Origin: Humulus lupulus | Taxonomy: Eukaryota > Streptophyta > Magnoliopsida > Rosales > Cannabaceae | DNA: 64,000 nt | Reading direction: 5' to 3' | Assembly: GCF_963169125.1 (NCBI RefSeq) | Contig: NC_084794.1 | Span: forward strand, 115,234,358-115,298,357 | In this document: one piece after another, positions 34,919-45,480 of the stretch | Position numbering within the stretch: position 1 is the first letter of the stretch | Layout: each line of letters opens with the position of its first letter | Position numbers and translations under genes: made by a program | The notes under the pieces: generated by a model | Told to the model about the DNA's origin: nothing | What the model saw: the letters and a program-made list of their open reading frames with translations, nothing else | Database searches by the model: none

Positions 34919-37278
34919 TGTAGCGCCCTGGATAGCCAAGACAGTTACACTGTGTGCTTATAAAAGTGCAAGACTTACTAATCAAGTCATTTAGTTAGAA
35001 ACGTGTTACTGAAACTACAGTTGAACAAGAGTTAAAAGATTTCGGTCACAAAAGTTTCATTTCTTATAATCAAACATTTTTACATGGGATTCCAAAAGTA
35101 ATAACGTTAAAAGACATTTTATAAAATTTCCGGATAAAAGTACAACTACTAGCCGCTCTAAGGGAAAACCAGACATTTAGGCTTTTCCCGTCCTGTACCA
35201 CTCCTCGGCCATGGCAACTGATCGGCTGACTATGTACATTCAGCCTCAAAGCTCTCCCACTCAAGACTGGTCCACTTTACCCTTGCCTTTACCTGCACCA
35301 CGTAGCACCCGTGAGCCAAGGCCCAGCAAGAAAACACAATAACAGAGCATAATCATCAATCAAACAATCAGATAATTCATGCAGTATAATCATATACTCA
35401 AAAGTCCAAAACATCCATATAATCAGGCATTCACCATACCAAGCTTATCAATTAACATTAACAATCAATTCACACTTAATAACCAGGGTCGATGCCCTTA
35501 GGTCGCACCCCTATTTATCCCACTGACTCCGGCTCGCTTAAACCGAGCTCAGTGAATATCAAGCTGTCCTCAACTACCAGTGGCCGAGCTGTGCCCTGTG
35601 CGCAAATATTGATTCCAGCACTCTTAGGCCATTTATCACATGTCCCATGGCATAATACCATCTATGACATCATACAGATATAGGGAGCTCTTAGTCCCAA
35701 CATAATCACATAACCGGGTGCAGTTTTCTAACCTTTGATTCCGTTAGCTTTAATCAATGAAACCGACCCTCAAGCACGATCCCTTCCAAGCCCTAGCATA
35801 CACCTAGTCACAACCACAAATTAGAACCATACCAAACTTCAATTCCAAAACCTACCCTCGGGACTAATTCCACCAAACGGGGTGGTGGAATCAAACCCTG
35901 AGCCCCCGGGCAAAAACCCTAGGAAATAACTCAAAAACCCCCTACAACGCTACAAAGAGGGCGCTATAGTGCTACAAGCAGAGCCAAAAAGCTCCCAAAC
36001 AAATAGGCCTAGTGCTGTAGCGCCCTAAGGCTAGCGCTACAGCGCTAGTCACAACACAGACACACCCTGATTTTCCCCTTCGAACTTCCTCGAGCCAAAA
36101 CTCTCCAAAATCCTTCCAAACTTCAACCAAACACCAAAACAAGCCTACCATCACCTATAAATCACCCCCATATTACCCAACCATATGAAACTTAAGCACA
36201 TGCACCCCAAAATGAAGAAAATGCCATGATCGAGCTTGAAGCTCAAACTCAACAGAACATCAGAAACTTCAGAACTTTAAAGCCAGAATTTCATACCTTC
36301 AATGGAGAATTTTGACCAAGGTTATCTTCCACACCTCCTCAGCTTTCAGCTCCTCAAATCCCCAGGCTTAACTCCCTAGAATTCCCATCAAAACTCAGCT
36401 TAGAAAACCATTTCAACATCAAAACCAGAAAGTAAAGAAAACCTTGAAACTTACCTCAATTGGGTGAGTAACCTTTGCTAATCCTCAAGCTTAATCAAAG
36501 ACCTTAACTCCAAGCTCTAGCCCAAGCTCTCCCTGAGTTACAGCTTTAGAAAATCCTCAAGAAATGAAGAAGAATAGCCAACCGAGTGAGAGAGAAGGGT
36601 TAGCTCCAAGTGTTCTGTTTTTCTTTCCTTCCTTCCTTCTTCTTTTCTTTTCTTTTTTCAGCTGCCTTTAGTTTCTAAACATTCCACTAAGTGCATAAAG
36701 GCTGAGTATGACTTATCCTCTTATAGACCAAATGACCATATTTCCCTCCCAATAAATCCTAAACCTTTAAGTCATTCTAAGGGCATTTTGGTCATTTGTT
36801 CCCAATTCCCGCTAATTCATCGAGTGTTTCTAATATTTACCACTTACATCCCGACACCTAACTAATCACCAATTATATTCCACAATATCAAATAATCTCC
36901 AATATACTTCTCAAATTCCCATAAATACCCCCGGACTCCTACGAGTCGGTTATAAATCCCAGACATGACTTTTCCGCTAAACCGCTTACTAGGATCGCCT
37001 CGAGTCATATGCTACAAATATATCCACATAATAATGTGGTCTCAACAATTTATCACAAATATTTACATGTGTGCCCTCAACGGGCCAAAATTACGAATAT
37101 ACCCTTATAACCTAATCAAGGCCTTCATGCGTACTAATACACATAGTCATGCATCACATATATCCAAATAATCATATAAACATGCTTTTAATCATTTAAA
37201 TCACATATAATATAGTTATGCCCTCTCGGTACACTAATCAAGGCCATTAAGCCTTATTAGTAAATTTGGGTCGTTACA
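34919..37278 (-). repeat. Solo LTR with TSD CATAT, AGCGCT palindromes
   Basis: A TGTAGCGCCC..GTCGTTACA unit of 2360 bp flanked by CATAT at 34914-34918 and 37279-37283. Removing it rejoins AATAGCATAT with CTACCACC, the text found uninterrupted at about 42530 and 42905. Minus orientation is inferred from similarity to LTR G and from CTATAAGAGG on the minus strand (about 36718-36727). It contains a GC-rich cluster at 35945-36050 with GCGCTATAG, CTGTAGCGCCC and AGCGCTACAGCGCTAG, the same core palindrome as in the Athila LTR, although the two LTRs are otherwise unlike. No internal region. Confidence 0.94.
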
Positions 37279-37578
37279 CATATCTACCACCTAATCATTG
37301 ATCATCATAGTAGTTTGATTGAAATATGTACCCCTCAATTTGTAATCATCATAATCTCATAAAAATTAACTTTTGTTTAACTTTATAAAATGTTAATTGA
37401 GATATTATAATTATTTTTTTTTTTTGATCAAGAAGAAAGTATGAACTTCATTAATCAAACAACCAAGAATACAATACAAACAGCTCAAAACCAGCTAACA
37501 ATAGCAAGCCCCAACAAACAAGAACATAGCAGCTACAGCCGAACCAAACCAGGGAAAACAGAGCAAAAAACTAGCAAA

Positions 37579-37878
37579 TTACATAGTAAATTGAGCAATT
37601 AAACAAGCTCCCTGAACAGATAACTTCTTCTTACTAATACTAATAAGCCTGTTCTGCATTAAAAGCCTAACTTCAGCAGCTATACTGGATGCAGTCCGAG
37701 AATAGAGATAAAAAATACAGCAATTTCGATTCCTCCAAATGCAGTACACAACATCAGCAAACAACATGTTATAAATGTGAGATAGTAACCCATTGTTCCT
37801 ACTAGAAAGCCAATCTCTCCATCTGTCAAATTCATAAGGCCATAACATGATATTCAGCCACTCAGCTAGGATCTCCAT
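37579..37878 (-). pseudogene. LINE ORF2 C-terminal tail
   Basis: A 99-codon frame continuing ORF2 after a frameshift near 37870. It contains EWLNIMLWPYEFDRWRDWLS and DVVYCIWRNRNCCIFYLYSR, the tryptophan-containing 'WxxRN' tail of plant LINE ORF2 proteins after the zf-RVT domain. Ends at TAG/TAA 37579. Not functional alone. Confidence 0.75.
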
Positions 37879-39134
37879 AACCTTAACTGATAAAGAACAT
37901 GCAAAAATAAGTGAGAGTGGCTCTCTTCACTAACACCACAAACTGGGCACATGACAGAATCAAGAGGCACTTTGAACCTCAACAGATTATCAAAAGTCAG
38001 TAACTGAGCATTTATGACCTGCCATAACAGAAATCTATGCTTAGGCAAGGATAATCTACACCATACAGCTTTGTAGTATCCGACCTGAACATGATTCAAG
38101 GACTGAATATATAGATTGGCAGAGTTAAACATCCCATTTAAACCAGCAGCAATGATATCCTCCCTACTGAATTTACCTCTGATATTGCATAACTTCCTCC
38201 AATACCAGCTGGTATCCTGAGGTAATCTATAGGACCAGAAATCAGAGCCTTTCAGATAAACTGAGTTGATCCATTTTACCCACAAAACATCATGCTTTTC
38301 GGAGACAGCCCAGATATACTTAGCTAATATAGCATGATTCCAACGCTGGCCATTTCTGAAACTGAGCCCCCCAAAAGCCTTAGGCAAGCAAACTTTGTCC
38401 CAAGAAGCCATATGAATCTTACACCTATTACCATTGAGACCCCAAAGAAAGCCACGACATAGCCTCTCAATTTCCTTGATAACACTTTGAGGTAGAACAA
38501 AAATGCTCATCCAATAATTCCTCAGACCAAACAAAACAGAATGAATAAGTTGCATTCTGCCTGCAAATGATAGATGTCTACTAGCCCAGGTGTGTAATCT
38601 CATTTTTATGTTTTGAATGATGACATCACAATCTTCATGCTTCCATTTTTTAGGTCTCATAGGGACTCCAAGATAATTCAGAGGGAACACACCCTCAGAA
38701 AGGTTCAACTCAGCAGACAAAAGCTCTCGGTCAGAAGCTGAAATTCCCCCATAAAAAACCTGAGATTTACTCTCATTAATATGAAGACCAGTCACAGAAC
38801 TAAACTCCCCCAACACACTCTTGATGATTTTAACTGATGACAAAACCCCTTTACAAAAAATCAATAAGTCATCAGGAAAACAAAGGCTAATGAGCTTAAG
38901 ATTCTTACATAAAGGATGGAATTTGAAGGCTGAGTTCTGCGCAGCTAAATGAAGACTACGAGTAAGATACTCCATAACTAAGACAAATAATAGAGGGGAA
39001 ATAAGATCCCCCTGTCTCAGCCCCTTCGCCCCTTTGAACCTGCCCTGAATCCTTCCATTCATAATTAAAGAATAGGAAGTTTTGGAAATATAGGTCATTA
39101 TCCAGCCAATGAATCTAGAAGGGAAGCATAACAC
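37866..39134 (-). pseudogene. LINE ORF2 reverse transcriptase, main part
   Basis: A 422-codon open frame. RT blocks are GLRQGDLISPLLFVLVMEYL and the catalytic CFPDDLLIFCKG, where most plant LINEs read FADD; both aspartates remain but the preceding Ala is Pro. Then come NESKSQVFYGG and LNYLGVPMRPKKW (thumb side), LHTWASRHLSFAGRMQLI, a long connector, and a zf-RVT domain at about residues 355-420 (LSLPKHRFLLWQVINAQLLT, VMCPVCGVSEESHSHLFLHV). Upstream (39135-39377) the palm N-terminal part is readable only with stops (SNQGAFIQGR, KVDISKAYD). Confidence 0.93.
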
Positions 39135-39377
39135 CTAAAGGAGATCCTCAATAAATCTCTAATCTATTGTATCATAGGCTTTGCTTATGTCTACTTTAAT
39201 TGCACACCGTGGTGAAATGGACGATCTTCTGTAATTCTTGACGATATCTTGACAAATGAGAACATTATGGGCTATTTATCTACCTTGAATAAACGCTCCC
39301 TGATTAGAGTGAACTAAAAAAGGGAGGACTTTGGCTAACCGAGAGCAAAGTAGCTTTGAAACACATTTGTACAAAGT

Positions 39378-40013
39378 TTAGCAACACACAATAGGTCTAA
39401 AATCCACAGCCCGATTAGGAGTATCAACTTTAGGGACCAAAGATAATGAAGTATTCAGCAATTCTTCTAGAATAAAACTTGTCTCAAAAAATTGGAGAAC
39501 CGCTCTACAAACCTCACCCCCTATGTCCGGCCACATCACCTTATAAAACGCTGACCCAAAACCATCAGGACCAGGCGACTTGATGCTAGAAATACTAAAC
39601 ATAGCATCTCGAATTTCCTTATGCGTGAACGGTTTCAATAACAGAAGTTGCTGGTCTAGATTCAGTTTAACTCCCATATCCACAATCTTACTGTTTAAGC
39701 CCTTGAAAACCAAATCGGGACTTCCCATAATACCCTGAAAATGGTTTAGAAAATGAGAAACAACTCCCGAGTAGTTGTCCACCACCCTACCTTGCTCATT
39801 GATGAACGTGGCTATTATATTATCCTCTTTGCGTTTCTTCATATAGGCGGAAAAAAACGCAGTATTCATATCCCCTTGATGCAGCCACCTTATCTTACTC
39901 CTTTGTGTTAAAAAGCTGTAATAGCTTTTTTCATGAACTCTGAAGTTAGCAGCTGTTGTTTTAACTTCTTCTTGATAGACCATATTACTTGGATAAAGTT
40001 GAGCATAATACAA
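39378..40013 (-). pseudogene. LINE ORF2 linker and RT N-terminus
   Basis: A 211-codon frame between the endonuclease and the RT palm. It has KIRWLHQGDMNTAFFSAYMK (conserved W-x-x-x-GD-x-NT-x-FF block), SPGPDGFGSAFYKVMWPDIG (the RT 'GPDG' block) and LSLVPKVDTPNRAVDFRPI. A TGA at 40065-40067 breaks the link to the endonuclease, and a further stop follows the last block. Confidence 0.92.
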
Positions 40014-40067
40014 AGCATTCTGAAATTGATCCTTAGCTTTTTGAAATTGAACCCCTATATCTCCAAT

Positions 40068-41000
40068 TCAGTCCATGTTGAATCTTTTAAGTTTATGCTT
40101 AAGCCTCATTGTCTTCAAGAAAATGGATTTCAAACCAGATCCCTTCATCGGCTGCTTCCAACACTCCAAAACCAGCTGCTTAAAATTATATAATCTAAAA
40201 GGTTTAACCCCTAAGTTCTCAATTGGCAAAACAGAAATGGTGCAAGAATAGTGATCAGAGCTAGTTTCCCATTTAAACACAGCAGTAGTATTGGGGAAGT
40301 CCACTGCCCAAACCTCATTGATAAACACGTGGTCTATTTTGGAATATATTCTAGACACTCCCTCTTGATTGTTAGTCCAAGTAAAGAAAGAACCTGTACT
40401 CTTAAGAGCTTCCAAATGGTTCGAGGCAAACCAAAGAGCATAATCAACCATTTCCAACTGAGAAACTGGCTTTCCCCCACTCCTATCCTTCGCTGTAAAA
40501 ACAGCATTAAAATCGCCTAAAATCATCCAAGAATGACTCGGCTGAACAAGCTGAGAAATGCCTTGCCATAAACACTTCCTTTCCTCCAAAGTGTTTCTCC
40601 CATACACAAAAGTAATGTAAAAAGCATGTTTATGACCTGTCATTTTAACCAAGCAGTGAATAAATTGAGAATCCTCTTTTATCAAACTAACTTTGACAAA
40701 ACCTTTCCTCCAAATTAACAATATTCTTCCTTCAGTCACTGAACTAGAAAAATAGTCCCAGTTTCTGAACTTATTCCTCATTAAGTCCTGAACTTTTTCT
40801 CCCTTCATTTTAGTTTCTAAGATAGCACCAATCCCTATTTTATTTTTGCTACAAATATCTAACATAGCACCATGCTTTTTCGGGCTATTCAAGCCTCTTA
40901 TATTCCAACTAAGTATATTACAATTATCCATTAGAAGATTGTAAAATACCCCTGTCTCCAACACTCCCCTCTGTCTGATCGTGCAGGACCCCAAAACCAT
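40068..41000 (-). pseudogene. LINE ORF2 apurinic-type endonuclease domain
   Basis: A 310-codon frame with the exonuclease-endonuclease-phosphatase motifs: NILSWNIRGLNSPKKHGAML, AILETKMKGEKVQ (catalytic Glu), WMILGDFNAVF (Asp and Asn), SKIDHVFIN and SSDHYSCTISV (catalytic Asp-His). All key residues visible are retained. It would nick target DNA for target-primed reverse transcription. The first 25 or so residues (MVLGSCTIRQ...) precede the usual N-terminus, so the true start may be the internal Met before DNCNILSWN. Confidence 0.92.
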
Positions 41001-41100
41001 TTATCAACTTCTTCCCATGGACCCCTACTGTGTGCCCATTCTTGCTAGTACTTCCTCTTTGTCCATGCTTATTTTGAAAACCTAACTTCTTAGGAGTTTG

Positions 41101-42276
41101 CTAGTTATTCTTTGCTGTCAACCCCCCATCATCAGTTACATCCACCAGCCTCTCCTTAGCACCTGAAGACTGCCCCTGTCGAGCATCAGCATCCACAAGC
41201 TTCTCCTTATCCATTCCAGTATCTGATGGTATTCCTTGCTTGCCTTTACCCCTGTCATTTTCTTCAGCAAGTTGAGGAAGAGAAGCTTTCGGCCCCATTG
41301 GTGGCCTCTGCTCCTTACGGCACTCAAACATTGAATGACCATATCCCTCACAATTTTTGCACTTGACTGGCAGCCACTCATAATCAACCCCTTGCTCCAC
41401 TAGTTGACCTTGCTCATTCAAATAGTGAATAACCCTAGTAGGATTATCTGAGAGTTCAACCTCCACCAAAATCCTAGCAAACTGAACTCGAGATCTCTCC
41501 CGAGTAAATTTGTCAACCATAATCGGTTTGCCTATAGTGCTCACTAAGGCACTAAGGCATTTGCTTCCCCAGTATTGAAGGCCAAGATCATGCAAACGAA
41601 TCCACAAAGGAACTGAACGAATCAACCTAATTGCATTCAAATCCGTAGTCCATGGGCGAACAATCACAGGTTTTCTGTCAAAGTAAATACAACCAGTCTC
41701 CAGCACATGATTTTTAGTAGCCTCATCATTAAACTTGACCATTATTAGCCCCATAGTCTTCCTAGAAATTTGAGCAATCCCTAGATGACCCCATACTCTC
41801 TTGATAAATACTTCAAACACAGTCATTGGAGGATTAGCTCCAAGAACCATACAGATGACTGTTGTGTTCCAATTAGCCGCCTGGATTCTCACTTCCTCCT
41901 CATCAATTAGGGCTATCCTCTTACCATCCTTAGTTAATGGTTCAGTAAACTCTAAACTCTGTTCGTAGAAAGAGATATTACCCGAATTAAATTGATTCCA
42001 ATGTTGTTGGGCTGAAGATTGAAAATCTCCAGTCTCCACCTTGTCCGCCCAGCTAGCAGCAGCAGCCCCATCTCCATTTAGATCTTCTTCCTGAACACCA
42101 TCAGCAGCAATCTCTCCTAAATCGGACTCAGATAGAAGCTTTCCCCGTGTCTGTACATTATCCTCACTACAACCCTCTTCGCAAACAGCCTCACACCCAG
42201 CATTTTGGATTAAAGGCAAACCTTGAACCTCTGATCTAGTCACTGGTTTCCTGACCGACTTCTTCTTCTTCGCCAT
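41101..42276 (-). CDS. LINE ORF1: DUF4283 and CCHC zinc knuckle protein
   Basis: An uninterrupted 391-codon frame starting MAKKKKSVRKPVTRSEVQGL at the 5' end of the LINE. A basic N-terminus and an acidic/low-complexity region (residues 30-95) are followed by a DUF4283-type RNA-binding fold (about 105-235: RIALIDEEEVRIQAANWNTT, IMVKFNDEATKNHVLETGCI, WIRLHDLGLQYW). One CCHC knuckle CKNCEGYGHSMFEC (C-x2-C-x4-H-x4-C) lies at about residues 305-318. The C-terminus is hydrophilic. It binds LINE RNA and helps package it. It is the only intact long ORF of any autonomous element in the window. Confidence 0.92.
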   Translation of the reverse strand: MAKKKKSVRKPVTRSEVQGLPLIQNAGCEAVCEEGCSEDNVQTRGKLLSESDLGEIAADGVQEEDLNGDGAAAASWADKVETGDFQSSAQQHWNQFNSGNISFYEQSLEFTEPLTKDGKRIALIDEEEVRIQAANWNTTVICMVLGANPPMTVFEVFIKRVWGHLGIAQISRKTMGLIMVKFNDEATKNHVLETGCIYFDRKPVIVRPWTTDLNAIRLIRSVPLWIRLHDLGLQYWGSKCLSALVSTIGKPIMVDKFTRERSRVQFARILVEVELSDNPTRVIHYLNEQGQLVEQGVDYEWLPVKCKNCEGYGHSMFECRKEQRPPMGPKASLPQLAEENDRGKGKQGIPSDTGMDKEKLVDADARQGQSSGAKERLVDVTDDGGLTAKNN

Positions 42277-42312
42277 GGAAGAGGGAGAAAACCGAGAGAA
42301 AAACTATAATTA

Positions 42313-43050
42313 ATATAATTAATATATATTGTTATATAGTTATTGGAGCCTTTTTGTACATTTCAAACTTTTTGGACAACTTGTGAATATGTTTGGACAT
42401 GCTGTCGAAATTTGAGACAAGTTTTCAAAACTCACGAATAATTGTCAAAAATATATAATTAAGATCTAATTCTACATGATAAAGTGTTGTTCTAATACTA
42501 TGAAGATAATCATCATAATAGTACCTTAATAGGATATCTACCACCCAATCCTTGATCATCATAGCAGTTTAATTGAAATATGTACCACTCAATCTGTAAT
42601 CATCATAATCTCATAAAGATTAAGTTTTGTTTAACTTTATAAAATGTTAATTAGGATATTATAATTAATATATATAAATATATCATTATATAGTTATTGG
42701 AGCCTTTTTGTACATTTCAAACATTTTGGACAATCTGTGAAAATGTTTAGACATGCTTTCGAAATTTGAGACTACATGTCGAAATGTTTAGATAAGTTGT
42801 CGAAACTTATGACTAATTGTCAAAAAGGTATAATTAAGATCAAATTCTACATGATAAATTGTTGTTCTAATACTATAAATATAACCATCATAGTAGTACC
42901 TCAATAGAATATCTACCACCCAATCCTTGATCATCATAGTAGTTTGATAAAGATTTGAATCCATTAGATCCATTGATCATAATAGTTGATCATCATAGTA
43001 GTTTGAATGAAATATTTACCACTCATTAAGATTAAGTTTTGTTTAAGTTT
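42313..43050. repeat. Tandem array of about 375-bp units (two copies plus fragments)
   Basis: The order of text TTGGAGCCTTTTTGTACATT, GGACATGCT.TCGAAATTTGA, ACTAATTGTCAAAA, TACATGATAAA.TGTTGTTCT, AATCATCATA.TAGTACCT and CTACCACCCAATCCTTGATC repeats with CTACC at 42538 and 42913 (375-bp spacing). Another copy spans the LINE (CTACC at 37284, before 37414 and after 42304) and another precedes the solo LTR at 34918. This gives at least four units before the insertions. Later units lose their ends near 43080. Non-coding. Confidence 0.88.
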
Positions 43051-43129
43051 ATAAAATGTTAATTAAGATATATGTTGTTTTATTGTGTTATTGGAGCCTT
43101 TTTGGACATTTCAAACATTTTAACTTGTC

Positions 43130-43300
43130 GAAATTTCAGACAGCCTGTCGAAAGTTTAAGACAGGTTGTCAAAATTTCAGACAAGGTGTCGAAAGTTTTA
43201 TAAGGGCTGTCAAAACTTTAGACAAGGTGTCAAAAATTTTAAATAGGTTGTCGATATTTGAGACTAGCTATCGATATTTTAGACGAGTTTGGTTTTGGGA
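43130..43300. repeat. GTCGAAA minisatellite (second block)
   Basis: About seven imperfect units of 20-25 bp, such as GACAGCCTGTCGAAAGTTTA and GACAGGTTGTCAAAATTTCA, continuous with the 375-bp array. A third block of weaker copies is at 43618-43745 (CGACAGGAAGCTTG, TCGACTGGCGATCT). Confidence 0.75.
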
Positions 43301-43918
43301 TTGAGTTTGCTTAGGAGCAAAAATATCTTTTTGGATTTGGGACTAAGTCAAGATTGGGCTTTGGGCTAAACACTCTAGCAGATTCATGTTCATCCCCTCT
43401 CACTCTCACTTTTGGTCACTGTAAAGAACACACTTAAGAAAATTCTTGAAGGTCTTTTGAAGTTAGTGGAATTTCTTGAGAGAAGGTGGGATTTTTTGAT
43501 GTTAGGAGCTGCTCATGACACTCAATCATCTTATAGTTCGACGGGTTATTATTAATTTTGAGAGGTTCTGTATCATTTTTGACATACAATCTAAAATTTA
43601 GAATACTTGTATCAATATTTCAACAGGCTGTCCAAAATTTCAACTGCCTATCTAATGATTTCGACAGGAAGCTTGATATTTAGACTGCCTATTTCAAAAT
43701 TTCTACAAGTTGTCTTAAATTTCGACTGGCGATCTAAAATTGTGAAAATGTCCAAAAAAAAGATCCAATAATTAAAGCTAAATAAAGTGCATATCGTCAT
43801 TATTGGTTTATAATTAATATTTTTCAAATAAAATTTTATTAACCAACCATCACTTGATGATTAAGGATTGAGTGGTGGATATCCTAGTAAAAATACTAAG
43901 AAAGGTTATGATATAATT

Positions 43919-44404
43919 TCAACCATCACCATCACCATCACCATCACCATCTTCTAAACCAACATCATTGTCATTGTTTAAACCAGCATCATCAAAATCA
44001 TCATCACTGGAAAGGTCTGTAATAGAATCAACCTTTGCAGTAGAATCAATATTAGTAACAAGTTTATCCTTAGTGAGTGCATTTTCCATCTTCTTTATCA
44101 AACCCACACATAATGTAATCAGATCACACTCTTACCATGTAAAGAACCTAACAACGTCTCTACTAATCTTTATTGCAATCACTTCAATTTCAACAATCGC
44201 CGTTACCTTGTAAGTTAATTCTATATCAAAGAGGTTGCGATCGATTTCTGTAACTTCATAAATATGTTCAACTAACTCCTCAAAAGTGAAGTTAGTTTGT
44301 ACCAAACTTGATCTTGATCGTGAGCCATTTGAAATCCATTTGCATGAGTCTTCATTCTTTTTCCATAATCCATCACATATTATTACAATGTTTTTCGATG
44401 GCAT
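43919..44404 (-). pseudogene. Mutator-like transposase N-terminal fragment
   Basis: One minus-strand frame beginning at the internal Met 44404 (MPSKNIVIICDGLWKKNEDS) reads NFTFEELVEHIYEVTEIDRN, FDIELTYKVTAI and DVVRFFTW. This is the N-terminal domain of plant MuDR-type transposases (IxxDGxWK, TFEELVxxIY, IDRN, LxYKV, DVRFF). A single TAA interrupts it at about 44132, after which LITLCVGLIKKMENALTKDK and an acidic tail continue in frame to (Gly-Asp)5. No DDE catalytic domain follows: downstream is repeat DNA. Whether the 375-bp array and GTC/GAC blocks are the body of the same element is inference. Confidence 0.75.
43920..43950. repeat. CATCAC/ATGGTG microsatellite
   Basis: Five tandem CCATCA units encode alternating Gly-Asp at the end of the Mutator-like frame. 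They may be post-insertion slippage. Confidence 0.85.
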
Positions 44405-44479
44405 CTGAATAAAAAATACGACAAACAAATAAATATAAATTATTGGTATTATTTAAATTAAAATATTATATAAGAAAAT

Positions 44480-44722
44480 TAAAATCTGAAAATTCGACGC
44501 CCTGTCTGAAAAATTCGACAGTCTGTCTAAACATTCGACAGTCTGTCTAAAAATTCGACAAGTGGTCGAAATAAATGACATGCTGTCTGAAAATTCGACA
44601 TGTGGTCTAAAATTTAGACTGGTGGTTGAAAATATACTACGACTGGCCTGAAATTTAGACAGCTAGTCTGAAATATCAGACAACCTGTCAAAAAATTAGA
44701 CAGGTTGTCGAAAAATTCTGGG
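44480..44722. repeat. GTCTGAAAATTCGACA minisatellite (fourth block)
   Basis: About ten units of 20-24 bp such as TTCGACAGTCTGTCTAAA and TTAGACAGGTTGTCGAAA, with internal GACA..TGTC inverted arms. The block lies upstream of the Mutator-like frame, in the region that would be its 5' leader. It is the same motif class as the blocks at 34680, 43130 and 43618. Confidence 0.8.
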
Positions 44723-45240
44723 TTTCTCTATTCCCGAAAATGGCCGAGACCACCATTAAAATTTTCAGATTTTCAAGCTTTAAGCTCTGTAAAACTCTAG
44801 AAATAAACTCAATTCCTTACTAATACTTTCAATCTACTAAAAAAGTCATTTTACAATTTAATCTACAAAAACAACATCAAATCTTATTTTTAATAAAAAC
44901 TCATATAAACTAACCTTGCTGGCCAGATTTGTGGAGAGGCGTGGTGGCGGCTATGAAGGGCAGTGGTCCCCAACGACTATCCCAGGTGGTGGTGGTGGTG
45001 ACGGCGACGGGATGAGGAAGGGTGGTTGTGGGTGGGTGGGTGAGATGAGTGAGGAAGAAGAAGATAGTTTTAGAGGTTTTTTGTTTTAATTTAATATTAT
45101 ATTATCCTAAGGGAAAAAAAGGATAATAACAAAGTTTCATTAATAAAATATGCTATTTTACTAAAAACTATGTAAAGTAGGCCATAATGCAAAATGCATC
45201 ATAACAATAGGCCATTTCCACCTATTTCTCTAAATTTATT
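44723..45240. other. Putative 5' flank and terminus of the Mutator-like element
   Basis: Contains a GC-rich Gly/Val-type stretch (44935-45045, GGTGGTGGTGGTGGTGACGG) and AT-rich sequence. It then reaches TAGGCCATAATGCAAAATGC..ATAGGCCATTTCCACCTATT, which contains a direct repeat of TAGGCCAT and may be the terminal inverted repeat. I could not find its partner. No gene. Confidence 0.4.
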
Positions 45241-45480
45241 GGTTTGAGAAAATAAAAGGTCAAATGTTTTTCTTTCTTTCCATCTCTCACCCCTCTTAAA
45301 AACTCACACGTGAGGCACATGGGTATTTCACAGTAATGATAAACGAAATAGGCAACAAATATGATAGTTGCAAAATTTTAGTGAGGTTAGGGATTTGATT
45401 GCAAAAATATGGAGATTGGGGATTTGATTGCAAAAATATGGGGCAACTTAGAGTCTTTTGCTGCTAATAAACCTACAAAT
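45241..45480. other. Short spacer with 30-bp direct repeat
   Basis: GGGATTTGATTGCAAAAATA followed by TGG occurs twice in tandem (about 45391 and 45419). Nothing else recognised. Confidence 0.6.

Larger units (their letters stand above)
37414..42304 (-). mobile_element. Plant L1-type LINE, near full length, inactivated
   Basis: On the minus strand: ORF1 at 42276-41101, ORF2 endonuclease at 41000-40068, RT at 40013-37866, zinc-finger/C-terminal part to 37579, and a 3' poly(A) (T run 37414-37425 on the plus strand). Flanks share TATAATTA (37406-37413 and 42305-42312), a plausible short target duplication. The tandem-repeat paralog at about 42660 (GATATTATAATTAATATAT) shows the site without an insert. 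ORF2 has several stops and frameshifts. It sits inside a member of the 375-bp repeat array. Confidence 0.93.
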
